A stretch of DNA of 64,000 nt from Nostoc flagelliforme FACHB-838 (lineage in GTDB: Bacteria > Cyanobacteriota > Cyanobacteriia > Cyanobacteriales > Nostocaceae): contig NZ_JACJSI010000035.1 in assembly GCF_014698065.1 (NCBI RefSeq), positions 1-64,000 of the forward strand, in the 5' to 3' direction. Shown one piece after another: positions 1 through 8,925 of the stretch; the stretch's first letter is position 1; the number at the start of each line of letters is the position of its first letter. The notes below the pieces were generated by a model. It worked only from the letters and a program-made list of their open reading frames with translations, ran no database searches and was not told where the DNA came from. Made by a program: the position numbers and the translations under genes.

Positions 1-145
1 CGAAGCAGGCGGTAGCGGCTAGCAGGGTAGGAATCATGACTACGCCGAACCAACCGATGTAGATGCGGTTATTGGTGCTGGTGATCCATTCGCAGAATCG
101 ATCCCATACATTGACGCTTGAGCGCTGTTGTAAGGTTGTTGTCAT
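1..145 (-). CDS. psbA: Photosystem II D1 protein, N-terminal part (cut by window edge)
   Basis: The reverse strand from 145 encodes 48 residues beginning [20 protein letters not shown] and continuing through [10 protein letters not shown], the conserved N-terminus and start of the first transmembrane helix of the D1 reaction-centre protein. D1 binds the photosystem II cofactors in the thylakoid membrane. The gene runs off the left edge, so the Mn-cluster and QB-site residues and the copy type (cyanobacteria carry several psbA genes) cannot be judged. The ATG lies at 143-145. The AT-rich sequence to about 260 must hold the promoter. Confidence 0.96.
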   Translation of the reverse strand, partial: MTTTLQQRSSVNVWDRFCEWITSTNNRIYIGWFGVVMIPTLLAATACF

Positions 146-848
146 TGTTTTATAAGTGCGGTTAGTTATTTATGAATCAGACGGTTTTGTTTTCGCCTGT
201 GAATCTACTTTACAATGCTTTACAATTTTTAATCAACTTTTATTACTTCAGTAAAACTGATACAACTTATTAGTTTTGCTTATTTAATATCATGTCCGGT
301 TAATCAAGCTGAATAAAAAATGTTTGTAATCAGGACTAACGCTCAATTCGCGCAGCCTTTGGTAAAAAATGGAAGAAGGTTTTGATGGTCGGAAGCCACT
401 TCTGTTTGCAACGGTTGCCTCCTTACACCAGATTAAAAACGGCTACAAGTTTAGATTTACTTGCTTGTCTGGGAATAATAGCTTTTTATATTACCGCTAT
501 TTTAGAAAAAATAACCCTCAGCTTACTACTGAGGGCTTTTTTTGTTTGGCAAAATGGCATATCTGTAAATTAGAGGGTTGCTATGGTATTGGAGTAGGAT
601 ACATTCCATGCGAAAGTACTGACTTGCATTACCTCTGGTAGTTTGCCAGGGGTTTTTATTTTAACTGAGAGCGATCGCTCTTAAATATTCTGCTGAAAAG
701 TTTATTTTTAACGATTTTCATACAAGTCATTCTATAATTCCTTGCTTTTCGGAATTAATCAGAGATAGCGGTTTTAATTTTAAGCAGGGAACTGACAATA
801 AATATAAGCTTATATTTAAGTGGAAAAATCAAGTACAACGAATTAACG
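146..848. other. Intergenic region between psbA and the DUF2237 gene
   Basis: About 700 bp separate the divergent psbA and DUF2237 genes. The psbA side is AT-rich and contains a direct repeat of TTGTAAAG read on the minus strand around 224-242, which fits a promoter area without giving clear boxes. The middle holds one convincing hairpin terminator, listed separately. Short frames at 369-641 and 382-573 run through that hairpin and are not supported as genes. Nothing else is recognised. Confidence 0.5.
515..543 (+). terminator. Rho-independent-type hairpin
   Basis: A perfect 7-bp stem, CCCTCAG (515-521) and CTGAGGG (529-535), encloses a 7-nt loop and is followed by C and seven T residues. 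This is a classic intrinsic terminator for plus-strand transcription. The A-rich left flank could also let it work on the minus strand. No gene upstream of it is recognised, so a short RNA between about 300 and 515 is possible but unproven. Confidence 0.6.
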
Positions 849-1220
849 ATGACAGACGCTAAAAACGTAATCGATGGAAACCTAGAGGTTTGCTGTACTT
901 CTCCCGTGACTGGGTTTTACCGCGACGGTTTTTGTCGTACAGGTGGTCAAGATTTCGGATCGCACGTTATATGTGCCCAAGTGACATCAGAATTCTTGGA
1001 GTTCACCAAATCGCAAGGGAACGATCTTGGCACAGCTGTTCCTGATTTTAATTTTCCTGGATTGAAGCCTGGCGATCGCTGGTGTTTGTGTGCTTCTCGT
1101 TGGCAAGAAGCTCTCGAAGCTGGCGTTGCTCCACCCGTAATACTTTCAGCAACTCATGCTAGGGCTTTGGAAGTGGTTTCTCTAGATGAACTGAAAAAGC
1201 ATGCTCTAACTTCGTCTTGA
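849..1220 (+). CDS. DUF2237 family protein
   Basis: This 123-residue protein matches the small DUF2237 family along its whole length. Recognisable blocks are the Cys pair near residues 15-16, TGFYRDGFCRTG (about 21-32), HVICAQVTSEFLEFTKSQGNDL (about 39-60), the strongly conserved FPGLKPGDRWCLCASRWQEA (about 69-88) and the HARALE segment near the end. The biochemical role of the family is not established. The many conserved Cys, Asp and Arg residues suggest a binding site, but that is inference. It stands alone, divergent from psbA, and is followed by a convergent kinase gene. Confidence 0.9.
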   Translation: MTDAKNVIDGNLEVCCTSPVTGFYRDGFCRTGGQDFGSHVICAQVTSEFLEFTKSQGNDLGTAVPDFNFPGLKPGDRWCLCASRWQEALEAGVAPPVILSATHARALEVVSLDELKKHALTSS

Positions 1221-1305
1221 TTGGGCATTGGGCATAAGAGGCAGAGGTGCAGAGGGGAAAAACTTACTGTAATTTTTCTCCTGCTCCCCTGCTTCCACTG
1301 CCTAA

Positions 1306-3453
1306 TCAACTCACTGGAACTTCCAAAGGCAGTTCTAATACATTGGCAACCGCAGCAATCAATTTATTGGGGTCAATTGGCTTAGATAAATGCTGTTGAA
1401 ACCCTGCTGAAAGGGCTTCCAAGCGGTCTTCTTCTCGTGTGTATGCTGTTAAAGCGATCGCTGGGATGCGTCCGCCTTTTTCTGGTTCTAAAGAGCGCAC
1501 TTTCCGAATTAGCGTATAACCATCTTGTCCTGACATCCCGATGTCGCTAATTAGGATATCTGGTTTTGCTTGTTCAAGTACTGTTAGCGCTTCATCAACT
1601 GATGCTACCGCAGTGGCAAAAGCCCCATACTCCTCAAACATAAAACTGAGAAAGTTACGGGTATCTGCCTCATCATCTACAACTAACACTCTTAATCCAG
1701 CAAGGGGCGTAGATGCTACAGGAGAGGAACTTTTTCCTGTTGCTTCTCTATTCCCCCTATAATCTTGTAGCAGTGGTAGTCTCACAGTAAAGGTTGCTCC
1801 TTGTCCAGTGCCTGAACTTTGGGCAAAGATTGTACCCTTGTGCAGTTCCACTAAATGACGAACGATCGCTAATCCTAGTCCTAGTCCGTTGTGCGATCGC
1901 GTTGTGGTACTGTCTGCTTGCCGAAAACGCTCAAATACTTTGGGTAAAAACTCTGAACTGATACCAATGCCCGTATCGATAACTTCAATTTGGGCGTACT
2001 GAGATTTTAAATTTTGAATTTGGGATTGTAGATTACTGCTTTCATCAGTGTTTGAACAGGCTAAATTTTTACCATCAGATCCCAATCCAAAACCGTTCGA
2101 CTGAGAGCTGACGCTGAAGTCTGAAATCGAAAATCCAAAATGCTTTGATAGCCTAACATCTACCCTACCACCTTTAGGGGTAAACTTAATGGCGTTAGTT
2201 AATAGGTTCCAGACAACTTGCTGTAAACGGGCTGGATCGCCATAGACTGACCCTACCGAAGTATCCAGGATAGTATTTAACTTAATATCTTTCGGTTCTG
2301 CTAAGGGACGAACTGCCTCTAATGCCGCCTCCATGACTGTGAGCAGATTCACCGCAGATACATTTAACCGCAACTGACCACGGATAATCCGGGATACATC
2401 CAAGATATCCTCAATTAGTTGCATCTGAGACATTGCGTTGCGTTCGATCGCTTCCAAGGCGCGGGAAGTGGCTTTTTCGTCAAGTTTCTTGGCGCGGAGG
2501 ATTTTTGACCAGCCCAGCATTGAGGTTAGAGGTGTGCGGAGTTCGTGGGAGAGAACAGCAAGAAACTCATCTTTCATCCGATTCGCTGCTTCTGCTTCAT
2601 GTCTTGCCGTCTGTTCTCGAATCACTTGAGCGCGGACTTCTTCTGCTTGCTTGCGTTCTGTAATATCTTCAAGGGTGCCTACATATCCCAGTAATTCCCC
2701 TTGACCGGAAAGCATCGGTGATGAGCGAACTTGAACCCAACGGACGCTACCGTGAGCAGTTTGAAAGCGAAATTCTTCCGAGTAGTCCCGACCTTCACAA
2801 ATGTAAGCAGACCAACTAGCGATCGCTCGTTCTCTGTCTTCTGGATGAACAGATTCCAGCCATATTTTTTCTAAACTTTCGGCCGCTTTTAAACCACAAA
2901 TTGCCTGATAACGAGGATTTGTATATCTACATCCTCCTTCAGTATCAATTTCAAAAATGCCAACGGGTGAGCAAGTACTTAGCGATCGCAATCGTTCTTC
3001 ACTTTGCCTCAGTTCTGTATTTACAGCTACTAACTGCGCTGCTTGTTGCTTGACAGCTTCTGTTTTCTTAAATAGTTCTACGAATACTGTAACTTTAGAA
3101 GTCAAAATATTCGGGTCTAGTGGTTTGAGCAAATAATCAACGGCACCCAAGGCATAGCCTTTAAATAGCATTTGGTCGCTGCTGCTAAAGGCGGTGAGAA
3201 AGATAATTGGAGTGTGACGCGATCGCCCCCGATTGCGAATTAAGGTAGCAGTTTCAAAGCCATCCATCCCAGGCATTTGCACATCAAGCAAAATAACTGC
3301 AAAGTCTTGATGCAGCAGACACCGCAAAGCTTCCTCCCCAGAAGTAGCTCTCACGAGATTCTCCCCTAGTTTTTCTAGGATTGCCTCTAGTGCCAGCAAA
3401 TTTTCTAGTTTATCATCCACTAGGAGGATGTTTACTTGGGGTTCCATTTGCAT
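1306..3453 (-). CDS. Hybrid sensor histidine kinase (REC-PAS-HisKA-HATPase-REC)
   Basis: From the ATG at 3453 the product has 715 residues. Domains in order are a receiver domain (about 7-125, phospho-acceptor Asp57 in LLDVQMPGMDG), a PAS/PAC sensor (about 155-270), a HisKA dimerisation domain with His303 in the motif FLAVLSHELRTP, an HATPase_c domain (N-box WNLLTNAIKFT, G1 DTGIGI, G2 GLGLGLAI) and a C-terminal receiver with Asp637. There is no membrane segment, so it is cytoplasmic. Residues about 438-486 form an unusual in-frame insertion inside the ATPase domain. A GTG at 3501 would add 16 residues and overlap cheB; the ATG at 3453 leaves an 11-bp gap. It is probably cotranscribed with the CheB gene upstream. 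The signal is unknown. Confidence 0.88.
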   Translation of the reverse strand: MQMEPQVNILLVDDKLENLLALEAILEKLGENLVRATSGEEALRCLLHQDFAVILLDVQMPGMDGFETATLIRNRGRSRHTPIIFLTAFSSSDQMLFKGYALGAVDYLLKPLDPNILTSKVTVFVELFKKTEAVKQQAAQLVAVNTELRQSEERLRSLSTCSPVGIFEIDTEGGCRYTNPRYQAICGLKAAESLEKIWLESVHPEDRERAIASWSAYICEGRDYSEEFRFQTAHGSVRWVQVRSSPMLSGQGELLGYVGTLEDITERKQAEEVRAQVIREQTARHEAEAANRMKDEFLAVLSHELRTPLTSMLGWSKILRAKKLDEKATSRALEAIERNAMSQMQLIEDILDVSRIIRGQLRLNVSAVNLLTVMEAALEAVRPLAEPKDIKLNTILDTSVGSVYGDPARLQQVVWNLLTNAIKFTPKGGRVDVRLSKHFGFSISDFSVSSQSNGFGLGSDGKNLACSNTDESSNLQSQIQNLKSQYAQIEVIDTGIGISSEFLPKVFERFRQADSTTTRSHNGLGLGLAIVRHLVELHKGTIFAQSSGTGQGATFTVRLPLLQDYRGNREATGKSSSPVASTPLAGLRVLVVDDEADTRNFLSFMFEEYGAFATAVASVDEALTVLEQAKPDILISDIGMSGQDGYTLIRKVRSLEPEKGGRIPAIALTAYTREEDRLEALSAGFQQHLSKPIDPNKLIAAVANVLELPLEVPVS

Positions 3454-3463
3454 CGGTTTCTTT

Positions 3464-4045
3464 CTATGATGAATAACAAAGCTTGACCATCTGGGAAGCA
3501 ATGTTTGAGAGTGTCAAAATCCAGTCTACTGTAACAGCAGAAATTGCGGCCTCTGGCATAACATAGCTCTCAGCTGTGGCAGGTTCTTGTACAATAGTAA
3601 TTCCTCCCCGCGCTTTTATTTTCTTAAGACCTTGCATACCATCTTGGTTTGCTCCAGTCAATATTACACCAATAACTTGCTCTGTGTAGACATCGGCTGC
3701 CGACTCAAACAGCACATCAATAGATGGTCTGGCATAAGAAACAGGTTTATCAGTTGAGAGGGCAAAATGACCTGGTTCAACCAGTAAATGATAATCTGCT
3801 GGGGCTATGTAGATATGTCCTGATAGTATTTCGTCCTTGTCTTCCACTTCTCGAATTTTCAACAAAGTGGATTCTTGTAATAAATCCTTGAGTGTGTTAA
3901 TAGACTCTTTATGACGGTGTTGGACGATCGCGATCGGCACAGGAAAGTCTACTGGTAAATTCCCTAGGACAATTTTCAATGCTGATAATCCGCCTAAAGA
4001 AGTACCAATTACTACAATTTTAAATGACACTTGTTTCGCCCTCAC
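3464..4045 (-). CDS. Stand-alone CheB-type methylesterase domain protein
   Basis: The 193-residue product is the catalytic domain of CheB only, with no N-terminal receiver. The esterase triad is visible: Ser16 in GTSLGG, His43 in IVQHRH and Asp135 in TGANQDGMQG. In chemotaxis, CheB removes methyl groups from glutamyl methyl esters on receptors. No receptor or CheR methyltransferase gene is nearby, and the gene sits directly upstream of a cytoplasmic hybrid kinase, so it probably acts in a non-canonical signalling unit (inference). The start is GTG at 4045; a second in-frame GTG lies at 4030. Confidence 0.86.
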   Translation of the reverse strand: MRAKQVSFKIVVIGTSLGGLSALKIVLGNLPVDFPVPIAIVQHRHKESINTLKDLLQESTLLKIREVEDKDEILSGHIYIAPADYHLLVEPGHFALSTDKPVSYARPSIDVLFESAADVYTEQVIGVILTGANQDGMQGLKKIKARGGITIVQEPATAESYVMPEAAISAVTVDWILTLSNIASQMVKLCYSS

Positions 4046-4094
4046 ACCTGCGGAATGTGGGTTAGGTAGATAGCAAAGGCTATTTCATACTGAA

Positions 4095-4958
4095 TCAGTC
4101 AGTGTTTTCTTGCTTCTTTGCTCTTACCAGTAACCCATGTTTAGGTGCAAAAATCATTGCTATGACAAACAACAAGGTTTGTAACACCACTATACAACCC
4201 CCAGTTGCACCATCGATATGATAGCTGATGTAAGTCCCCATAACACTAGAAAATACTCCAGATGCCATTGAAATTAGTATCATCTGGTCGAAACGGTCTG
4301 TTAATAAATAAGCCGTTGCTCCTGGAGTCACTAACATAGCGACAACCAGAATAATTCCCACTGTCTGGAGTCCGGCGACAGCAGTTAAAGAGAGTAATGA
4401 TAGTAAAATATAGTGCAGCGCTCCTGTGTTTAAGCCAATGGAACGTGCATGAGTGGGGTCAAAACAAAATAATAGTAAATCTCTGCGTAAAATAGCTATT
4501 GTTACTAAAGTAATCCCGCTAATAATCACCGTTTGGAGAATGTCTTCATTAGAAATACCTAAGACATTCCCAAACAAAATATGCGTCAAGTCTACGCTGC
4601 TTGGAGTCTTGGAAACTAGTACCAAACCCAGAGCAAAAAATCCTGTAAATACAAGTCCAATGACAGTATCTTCTTTAATCCTTGTCTTCGCTTTGATATA
4701 ACCGATCGCAATAACTGAACCCACTCCAAAGACAAAAGCGCCCACAGCAAAAGGGATATTTAAGACATAAGCAATTACTACCCCAGGCATTACCGCATGA
4801 GAAACAGCATCTCCCATTAAGGCCCAACCTTTAAGAGTCATAAAACAAGATAAAACAGAACAGACCACACCAACTAAGGCACTTACACAAATTGCCTTCA
4901 CCATGAATTCATGCTGTAGAGGTGTGGTGAACCAGTCTAAGAATGCGAGAGTATTCAT
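4095..4958 (-). CDS. mntB: Manganese ABC transporter permease
   Basis: This 287-residue, very hydrophobic protein belongs to the ABC-3 metal permease family (MntB/ZnuB type). About eight membrane segments can be read. The conserved MGDAVSHAVMPGVV segment near residues 48-61 and the AVAGLQTVGIILVVAMLVTPGATA block near 192-215 are typical of the family. It would form the channel for Mn2+ across the plasma membrane. It is the last gene of mntC-mntA-mntB, all on the minus strand, 45 bp after mntA. The Mn rather than Zn assignment rests mainly on the binding protein. Confidence 0.92.
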   Translation of the reverse strand: MNTLAFLDWFTTPLQHEFMVKAICVSALVGVVCSVLSCFMTLKGWALMGDAVSHAVMPGVVIAYVLNIPFAVGAFVFGVGSVIAIGYIKAKTRIKEDTVIGLVFTGFFALGLVLVSKTPSSVDLTHILFGNVLGISNEDILQTVIISGITLVTIAILRRDLLLFCFDPTHARSIGLNTGALHYILLSLLSLTAVAGLQTVGIILVVAMLVTPGATAYLLTDRFDQMILISMASGVFSSVMGTYISYHIDGATGGCIVVLQTLLFVIAMIFAPKHGLLVRAKKQENTD

Positions 4959-5003
4959 ATTTTTATAACTTTAATCCAAACAATATAAATTAAAAATTAT
5001 CAA

Positions 5004-5783
5004 TCAATCAGATTCATTTTTATTTCCACGGATTATCTGACTTTTGCCGAGAGACAAATCTCCTAGAGAACCGCCAAAAGTCCGTGATAGATTCTCTTCT
5101 GTGAAGACTTCGGATGTATCACCATAAGCTAGAATAGTCCGGTTAATGAGTACTACTTGGTTACAGAAAGTCGTGATAGATGCTAAATCATGGGTAGAAA
5201 TCAAGATTGTATGACCTTCTTCTCGCAATTCCAGCAATAAGTCAATCATTGCTTTTTCTGTTTTAATATCTACCCCAGTGAAGGGTTCATCTAATAGTAA
5301 AACTGTTCCCTGTTGTGCCAAAGCACGGGCAAGAAAAGCACGTTTTTTCTGTCCACCAGAGAGTTCTCCAATTTGGCGATCGCGCATTGACCACATTTGC
5401 ACCCTTTCCAAACTCTCCCTTACCACTCTTTGATCGTTCGCCGAGGGGATTCGTAGTATATTCATGTATCCATAGCGTCCCATCATCACCACATCATGGA
5501 CACTTACTGGAAAATTCCAGTCCACCTCTTCCGACTGTGGTACATAAGCCACCAAGCTTTTTTTCTGCACAGTTTTTATCGGTAAACCATTAATCAAAAC
5601 CCTTCCTGTGACTGGCTTCAAAAACCCCATAATTGCTTTAAATAGGGTTGATTTACCGCTACCATTCATCCCCACCAAACCACTGATTGAACCTGTTTGA
5701 ATTTGCAAAAAAGCACCATGCAAAGCAACTTTGCCGTGGTAAGCAACTGTCAAATTTTCGACATCAATACTAATGGATTTCAT
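5004..5783 (-). CDS. mntA: Manganese ABC transporter ATP-binding protein
   Basis: This is a 259-residue ABC ATPase with Walker [10 protein letters not shown] (38-46), the signature LSGGQKKR, Walker [10 protein letters not shown] and the switch His in ISTHD. Sequence order and length match metal-type ABC ATPases (MntA/ZnuC). It would energise uptake with the permease encoded just downstream and the lipoprotein MntC encoded upstream. The ATG at 5783 is preceded by AGAGGTGA read on the minus strand, a usable ribosome binding site. A palindromic repeat element lies between it and mntC. Confidence 0.92.
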   Translation of the reverse strand: MKSISIDVENLTVAYHGKVALHGAFLQIQTGSISGLVGMNGSGKSTLFKAIMGFLKPVTGRVLINGLPIKTVQKKSLVAYVPQSEEVDWNFPVSVHDVVMMGRYGYMNILRIPSANDQRVVRESLERVQMWSMRDRQIGELSGGQKKRAFLARALAQQGTVLLLDEPFTGVDIKTEKAMIDLLLELREEGHTILISTHDLASITTFCNQVVLINRTILAYGDTSEVFTEENLSRTFGGSLGDLSLGKSQIIRGNKNESD

Positions 5784-5810
5784 TAAAAATCACCTCTAAA
5801 ATTAATTAAT

Positions 5811-5897
5811 AGCTTGTAGTAAGCAGCTTCAGCCCTCTTTCCAAAGATGTAACGTTTTCCAGAGAACAAAATAGGACTAAATTCGTTACTACAAGCT
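5811..5897. repeat. Small interspersed element with 12-bp terminal inverted repeats
   Basis: The segment begins AGCTTGTAGTAA (5811-5822) and ends with its exact reverse complement TTACTACAAGCT (5886-5897). A related element with imperfect termini lies at 18848-18908, with matching inner words (TTAGTCCT-like and GCTGCTTACTAC-like). It lies inside the mntC-mntA intergenic space, so if the three genes are one transcript the RNA would carry this foldback. It has no coding capacity and resembles a MITE-type or REP-like repeat. Confidence 0.6.
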
Positions 5898-5933
5898 TAT
5901 TTTCAATAGTTAGATTTATTCTTGCATACTTGC

Positions 5934-6938
5934 TCACTTTTCCCCTAATCCCTGAGTTAGAGTATTAATATTACCTTCTAACAACTTGAGATAAGTTGGT
6001 GCTGGCCCATCCGCTGGAGATAGAGAATCAACGTAAAACACTCCACCAAACTTTGCTCCCGATTCTTTAGCTACCTGACGTTGTGCCCCATCATTAACTG
6101 TACTTTCGCAGAAAACTACAGGGATTTTATTTTTTTTAACTGTATCAATGACTTTTTCTAGCTGTTTGGGAGTAGCTTGCTGTTCAGAGTTGACTGCCCA
6201 GAGATAAGCTTCTTTCAAATTATAATCGCGGGTAACGTATGAAAATGCGCCTTCACAGCTTACTATGTAGCGCTTCTCTACTGGAACTACCGAAACAGCT
6301 TTTCGCAGTTTCTCATCAACGTCCTTAATTTTTTGGCTGTATGCTTTGGCATTGGTATTATAAGTCTCTGCATTTGCTGAGTCCAAATTAACCAATGCCT
6401 TGCGAATATTCTCTACGTAGATCAAGGCGTTTTGTGGTGACATCCAAGCATGGGGATTAGGCTTTCCTTTGTAAGTATCCTCCGCAATTTCTACAGGTTT
6501 AATTCCCTCAGTGAGGGTAATGTGAGGCACTTTGGGGACGCTGTTATACAACTTCTGTGCCCAACGCTCTAAATTCAGACCATTATTCAAAATTATGTCT
6601 GCTTTTTGCGCCCTCACCAAATCGCTAGGAGTTGGTTCGTAACCATGAATTTCCGTCCCTGGTTTAGTGATAGATTCGACAATCGCCTTGTCTCCCGCCA
6701 CGTTTTGCGCCATATCTGCAATGACTGTAAAGGTGGTAAGAACTACTTTTTTATCTTTTTTATCTATATCTAGGTTGGTGGTAGTAGCTGTGCCTGGATT
6801 TGAACTTAACTGTGGTTGAGAGTTAGAGGTTGGGCCACACCCACCCAAACATAGACTTAATAGTAGCCCAGATGCTACAGCCAATTTTTGCCCGTACTGC
6901 GGTAGTTGCATCTTAAAATTATTGATATTAAATCTCAT
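5934..6938 (-). CDS. mntC: Manganese-binding lipoprotein of the Mn ABC transporter
   Basis: The 334-residue product starts with a lipoprotein signal ending in LGGC (Cys34) followed by a low-complexity linker. The rest is a cluster A-I/ZnuA-type metal binding protein. Likely ligands are His98 (EIHGYEP), His163 (NPHAWMSP), Glu229 (SCEGAFSY) and Asp304 (FYVDSLS), the set known for cyanobacterial MntC. Cys228 and Cys277 correspond to the disulphide described for that protein, which favours Mn over Zn. It captures Mn2+ outside the plasma membrane for MntA-MntB, supplying photosystem II among others. It is first in the operon, with a long upstream region. Confidence 0.93.
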   Translation of the reverse strand: MRFNINNFKMQLPQYGQKLAVASGLLLSLCLGGCGPTSNSQPQLSSNPGTATTTNLDIDKKDKKVVLTTFTVIADMAQNVAGDKAIVESITKPGTEIHGYEPTPSDLVRAQKADIILNNGLNLERWAQKLYNSVPKVPHITLTEGIKPVEIAEDTYKGKPNPHAWMSPQNALIYVENIRKALVNLDSANAETYNTNAKAYSQKIKDVDEKLRKAVSVVPVEKRYIVSCEGAFSYVTRDYNLKEAYLWAVNSEQQATPKQLEKVIDTVKKNKIPVVFCESTVNDGAQRQVAKESGAKFGGVFYVDSLSPADGPAPTYLKLLEGNINTLTQGLGEK

Positions 6939-7712
6939 TATAGCAATTTCATAATCTTCTCACTTTTGTCTCACTTTAGCAGAAGCAAGATAAAAATGAA
7001 AGAATTATGAGAATTTTATGAGAAGGAAAAAGTGAACCTGTGGTAATCCACCTTATTTCTAGGTTCTGACTTAACGTGGTTCGATACTTTTGTGTCTTGA
7101 TTCTTTACTTTTCTCATTTTCAGGGGCATTTTGAGCAGTTTAAATATTTTGTTGTTTGCATCACAAACAAATATTCGATGATTGTGAAATACTTTACAGA
7201 CAAATCTTGTATTTAGGTTTTGTAGTATTTAAATTATTGCAAAAATCAATACATTATGGAAATATTTATTTGTTAGATAACTAACTGTTAAAAGTTTAAT
7301 ATTTATTGTTTTGACAATTCATAAAAATTTACTTAAGCTAAAGGATAGGTTAAGCAAATCAACAAACAACAGCAATTTGATTTAGCTACATCAAGAATTG
7401 CTGTTGCAGACTATCCGCATGAGGGAATGAATCGAAACCAAAATTATTCCATGTAGGCAATTAAACCTGATTTGGCTACAAAAGCTAAGACAAGATTAAG
7501 CGTATTGCACCGCGCATAAATTGAACAGATTCCAGTCAATTATCGATGGATACTTGTGGTGATGTTAGTGAGTATCCATCAATTATTGAAGTTTGACTAG
7601 TGATTTTAGATTTTGGATTAGGGTCTTCTGGTTTATCTCTCGTCAGGGATGGAATAAATCTAAAATCCAAAATTGATTGACCAAAGTGCGGTAGATATGT
7701 CCAGGAGAAACA
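6939..7712. promoter_or_regulatory. Upstream region of mntC and of the oxidase cluster
   Basis: This 770-bp divergent region must hold the mntC promoter (leftward) and that of the DUF2231-cox genes (rightward). Near mntC there are two short direct repeats: TCTCACTTT twice at 6958-6977, and TTATGAGAA-like twice at 7004-7024. They are candidate sites for a manganese-responsive regulator, but no known box was matched. The middle is AT-rich without genes. Near 7655-7680 there is intergenic-type sequence of the form AATCTAAAATCCAAAATT, also seen inside the kinase gene at about 2.0 kb. Confidence 0.35.
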
Positions 7713-8213
7713 ATGCTTGAGTATTTGACATCTTTGAACGACCACAATTTACCTTATCCAGATACGATTCATCCCATCGTTGTCCACTTCGTAATTGCGA
7801 TGGTATTGTTTTCCTTTTTCTGCGATGTAGTTGGCTATTTTACTGGTAAATCCGGTCTTTTTGAGGTGAGTTGGTGGAACATGGTAGTTGCCACGATCGC
7901 CATCTTCGTTGCGATTATTTTTGGTCAGTTTGAAGCAGGTTTAGCACAACCTTACAGCCTAGCTAAATCGGTGCTAAATTTGCATACGCTGATTGGTTGG
8001 TCACTTTCGGGAATCATCACGGCAATTACAGCTTGGCGCTATGTAATTCGTGCCCGCAACCCGCAAAAAGTACCAATTTATTATTTGGGAGCCGGACTAG
8101 TTTTAACTTTAATAGTTGGCTTGCAAGTATATCTCGGAGATGAACTTGTTTGGGTGTATGGATTGCATACAGTGCCAGTTGTAGAAGCAGTAAAGGATGG
8201 TCTGTTGCGATGA
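7713..8213 (+). CDS. DUF2231 membrane protein, first of a pair
   Basis: The 166-residue product has four hydrophobic segments and the family hallmark PDTIHPIVVHFVIAMVLF near residues 16-33, where HP and VH are conserved in DUF2231 proteins. The function is unknown; members often lie beside respiratory or c-type cytochrome genes, and paired histidines could bind haem or metal (inference). Its stop overlaps the start of the next gene as ATGA, implying translational coupling. The pair sits directly upstream of coxBAC and reads the same way, so it is probably part of the oxidase operon. Confidence 0.85.
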   Translation: MLEYLTSLNDHNLPYPDTIHPIVVHFVIAMVLFSFFCDVVGYFTGKSGLFEVSWWNMVVATIAIFVAIIFGQFEAGLAQPYSLAKSVLNLHTLIGWSLSGIITAITAWRYVIRARNPQKVPIYYLGAGLVLTLIVGLQVYLGDELVWVYGLHTVPVVEAVKDGLLR

Positions 8214-8827
8214 ACTCAGAATTAATTGATCAATTAAGCGGCTCTCTAGGCGCAAACGGATTACCTTACATAATTCCCATTCATCCTAACTTAGTCCATC
8301 TGACAATAGGTTTGTTCATTATTGGAATGACCTTTGATATTGTCGGTGTTCTGTTCCCCTTTGAAAAATGGGTCTTCAAATTTTTAGCAATTACTGTGGA
8401 ACGTGACAACTTATTTGATGTTGGCTGGTACAACATGCTAGGTGCCAGTATCATCACATTTTTCACAGTGGCAGCAGGCTTTTATGAAATGCTGTTGGCA
8501 ACACCACCAGCTGATATGAAAAGTGCCTGGGGATTGCAGGCAATGGAAACTATGCTTTGGCATGGTGTGGGTGGTGTGTTCTTATTAGCGCTGATTGTTG
8601 TCTTGACCATCTGGAGAGGATGGCAGCGCTTCGTTTGGGCCAAACAAGAATATAAACAGACAGATAGAGAAGTGCAATGGATCTATCTGTTGGCAGGCAT
8701 AGCAATCATGTTCATTCTGTACGTCCACGGGACACTAGGGGCACAAATGGCTGCCGAGTTTGGCGTACACAATACAGCAGATAATTTGCTGCGATCGCAC
8801 CAAGACCTCAATACAACACTCAAATAA
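8210..8827 (+). CDS. DUF2231 membrane protein, second of a pair
   Basis: From the ATG at 8210, which overlaps the previous stop, the product has 205 residues. The motif PIHPNLVHLTIGLFIIGM near residues 22-39 repeats the HP...VH hallmark of DUF2231. Four membrane segments are visible. It resembles its neighbour in topology and motif, consistent with an old gene duplication or an obligate heteromeric pair. A frame extending upstream to 8150 exists but lies inside the first gene. It is followed by a heptamer repeat tract and then coxB. Confidence 0.85.
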   Translation: MNSELIDQLSGSLGANGLPYIIPIHPNLVHLTIGLFIIGMTFDIVGVLFPFEKWVFKFLAITVERDNLFDVGWYNMLGASIITFFTVAAGFYEMLLATPPADMKSAWGLQAMETMLWHGVGGVFLLALIVVLTIWRGWQRFVWAKQEYKQTDREVQWIYLLAGIAIMFILYVHGTLGAQMAAEFGVHNTADNLLRSHQDLNTTLK

Positions 8828-8860
8828 GTCATTTGTCATTTGTTTAAAGTTACTAACCAT

Positions 8861-8925
8861 CAAATGACCAATGACAAATGACCAATGACCAATGACCAAT
8901 GACTAATGACCAATGACCAATGACC
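8861..8925 (+). repeat. Heptameric short tandem repeat (AATGACC-type)
   Basis: The 65 bp before coxB consist almost entirely of degenerate copies of the heptamer AATGACC, with variants AATGACA and AATGACT. This is the short tandemly repeated repetitive (STRR) sequence known from heterocystous cyanobacteria. It runs right up to the coxB start codon, so that gene has no normal Shine-Dalgarno sequence and the possible initiator at 8920 is itself repeat DNA. Confidence 0.85.

Noticed and set aside
369..641. Short frames (also 382-573) upstream of the DUF2237 gene
   Set aside because: They run straight through a strong hairpin terminator and show no family similarity, despite one hydrophobic stretch.
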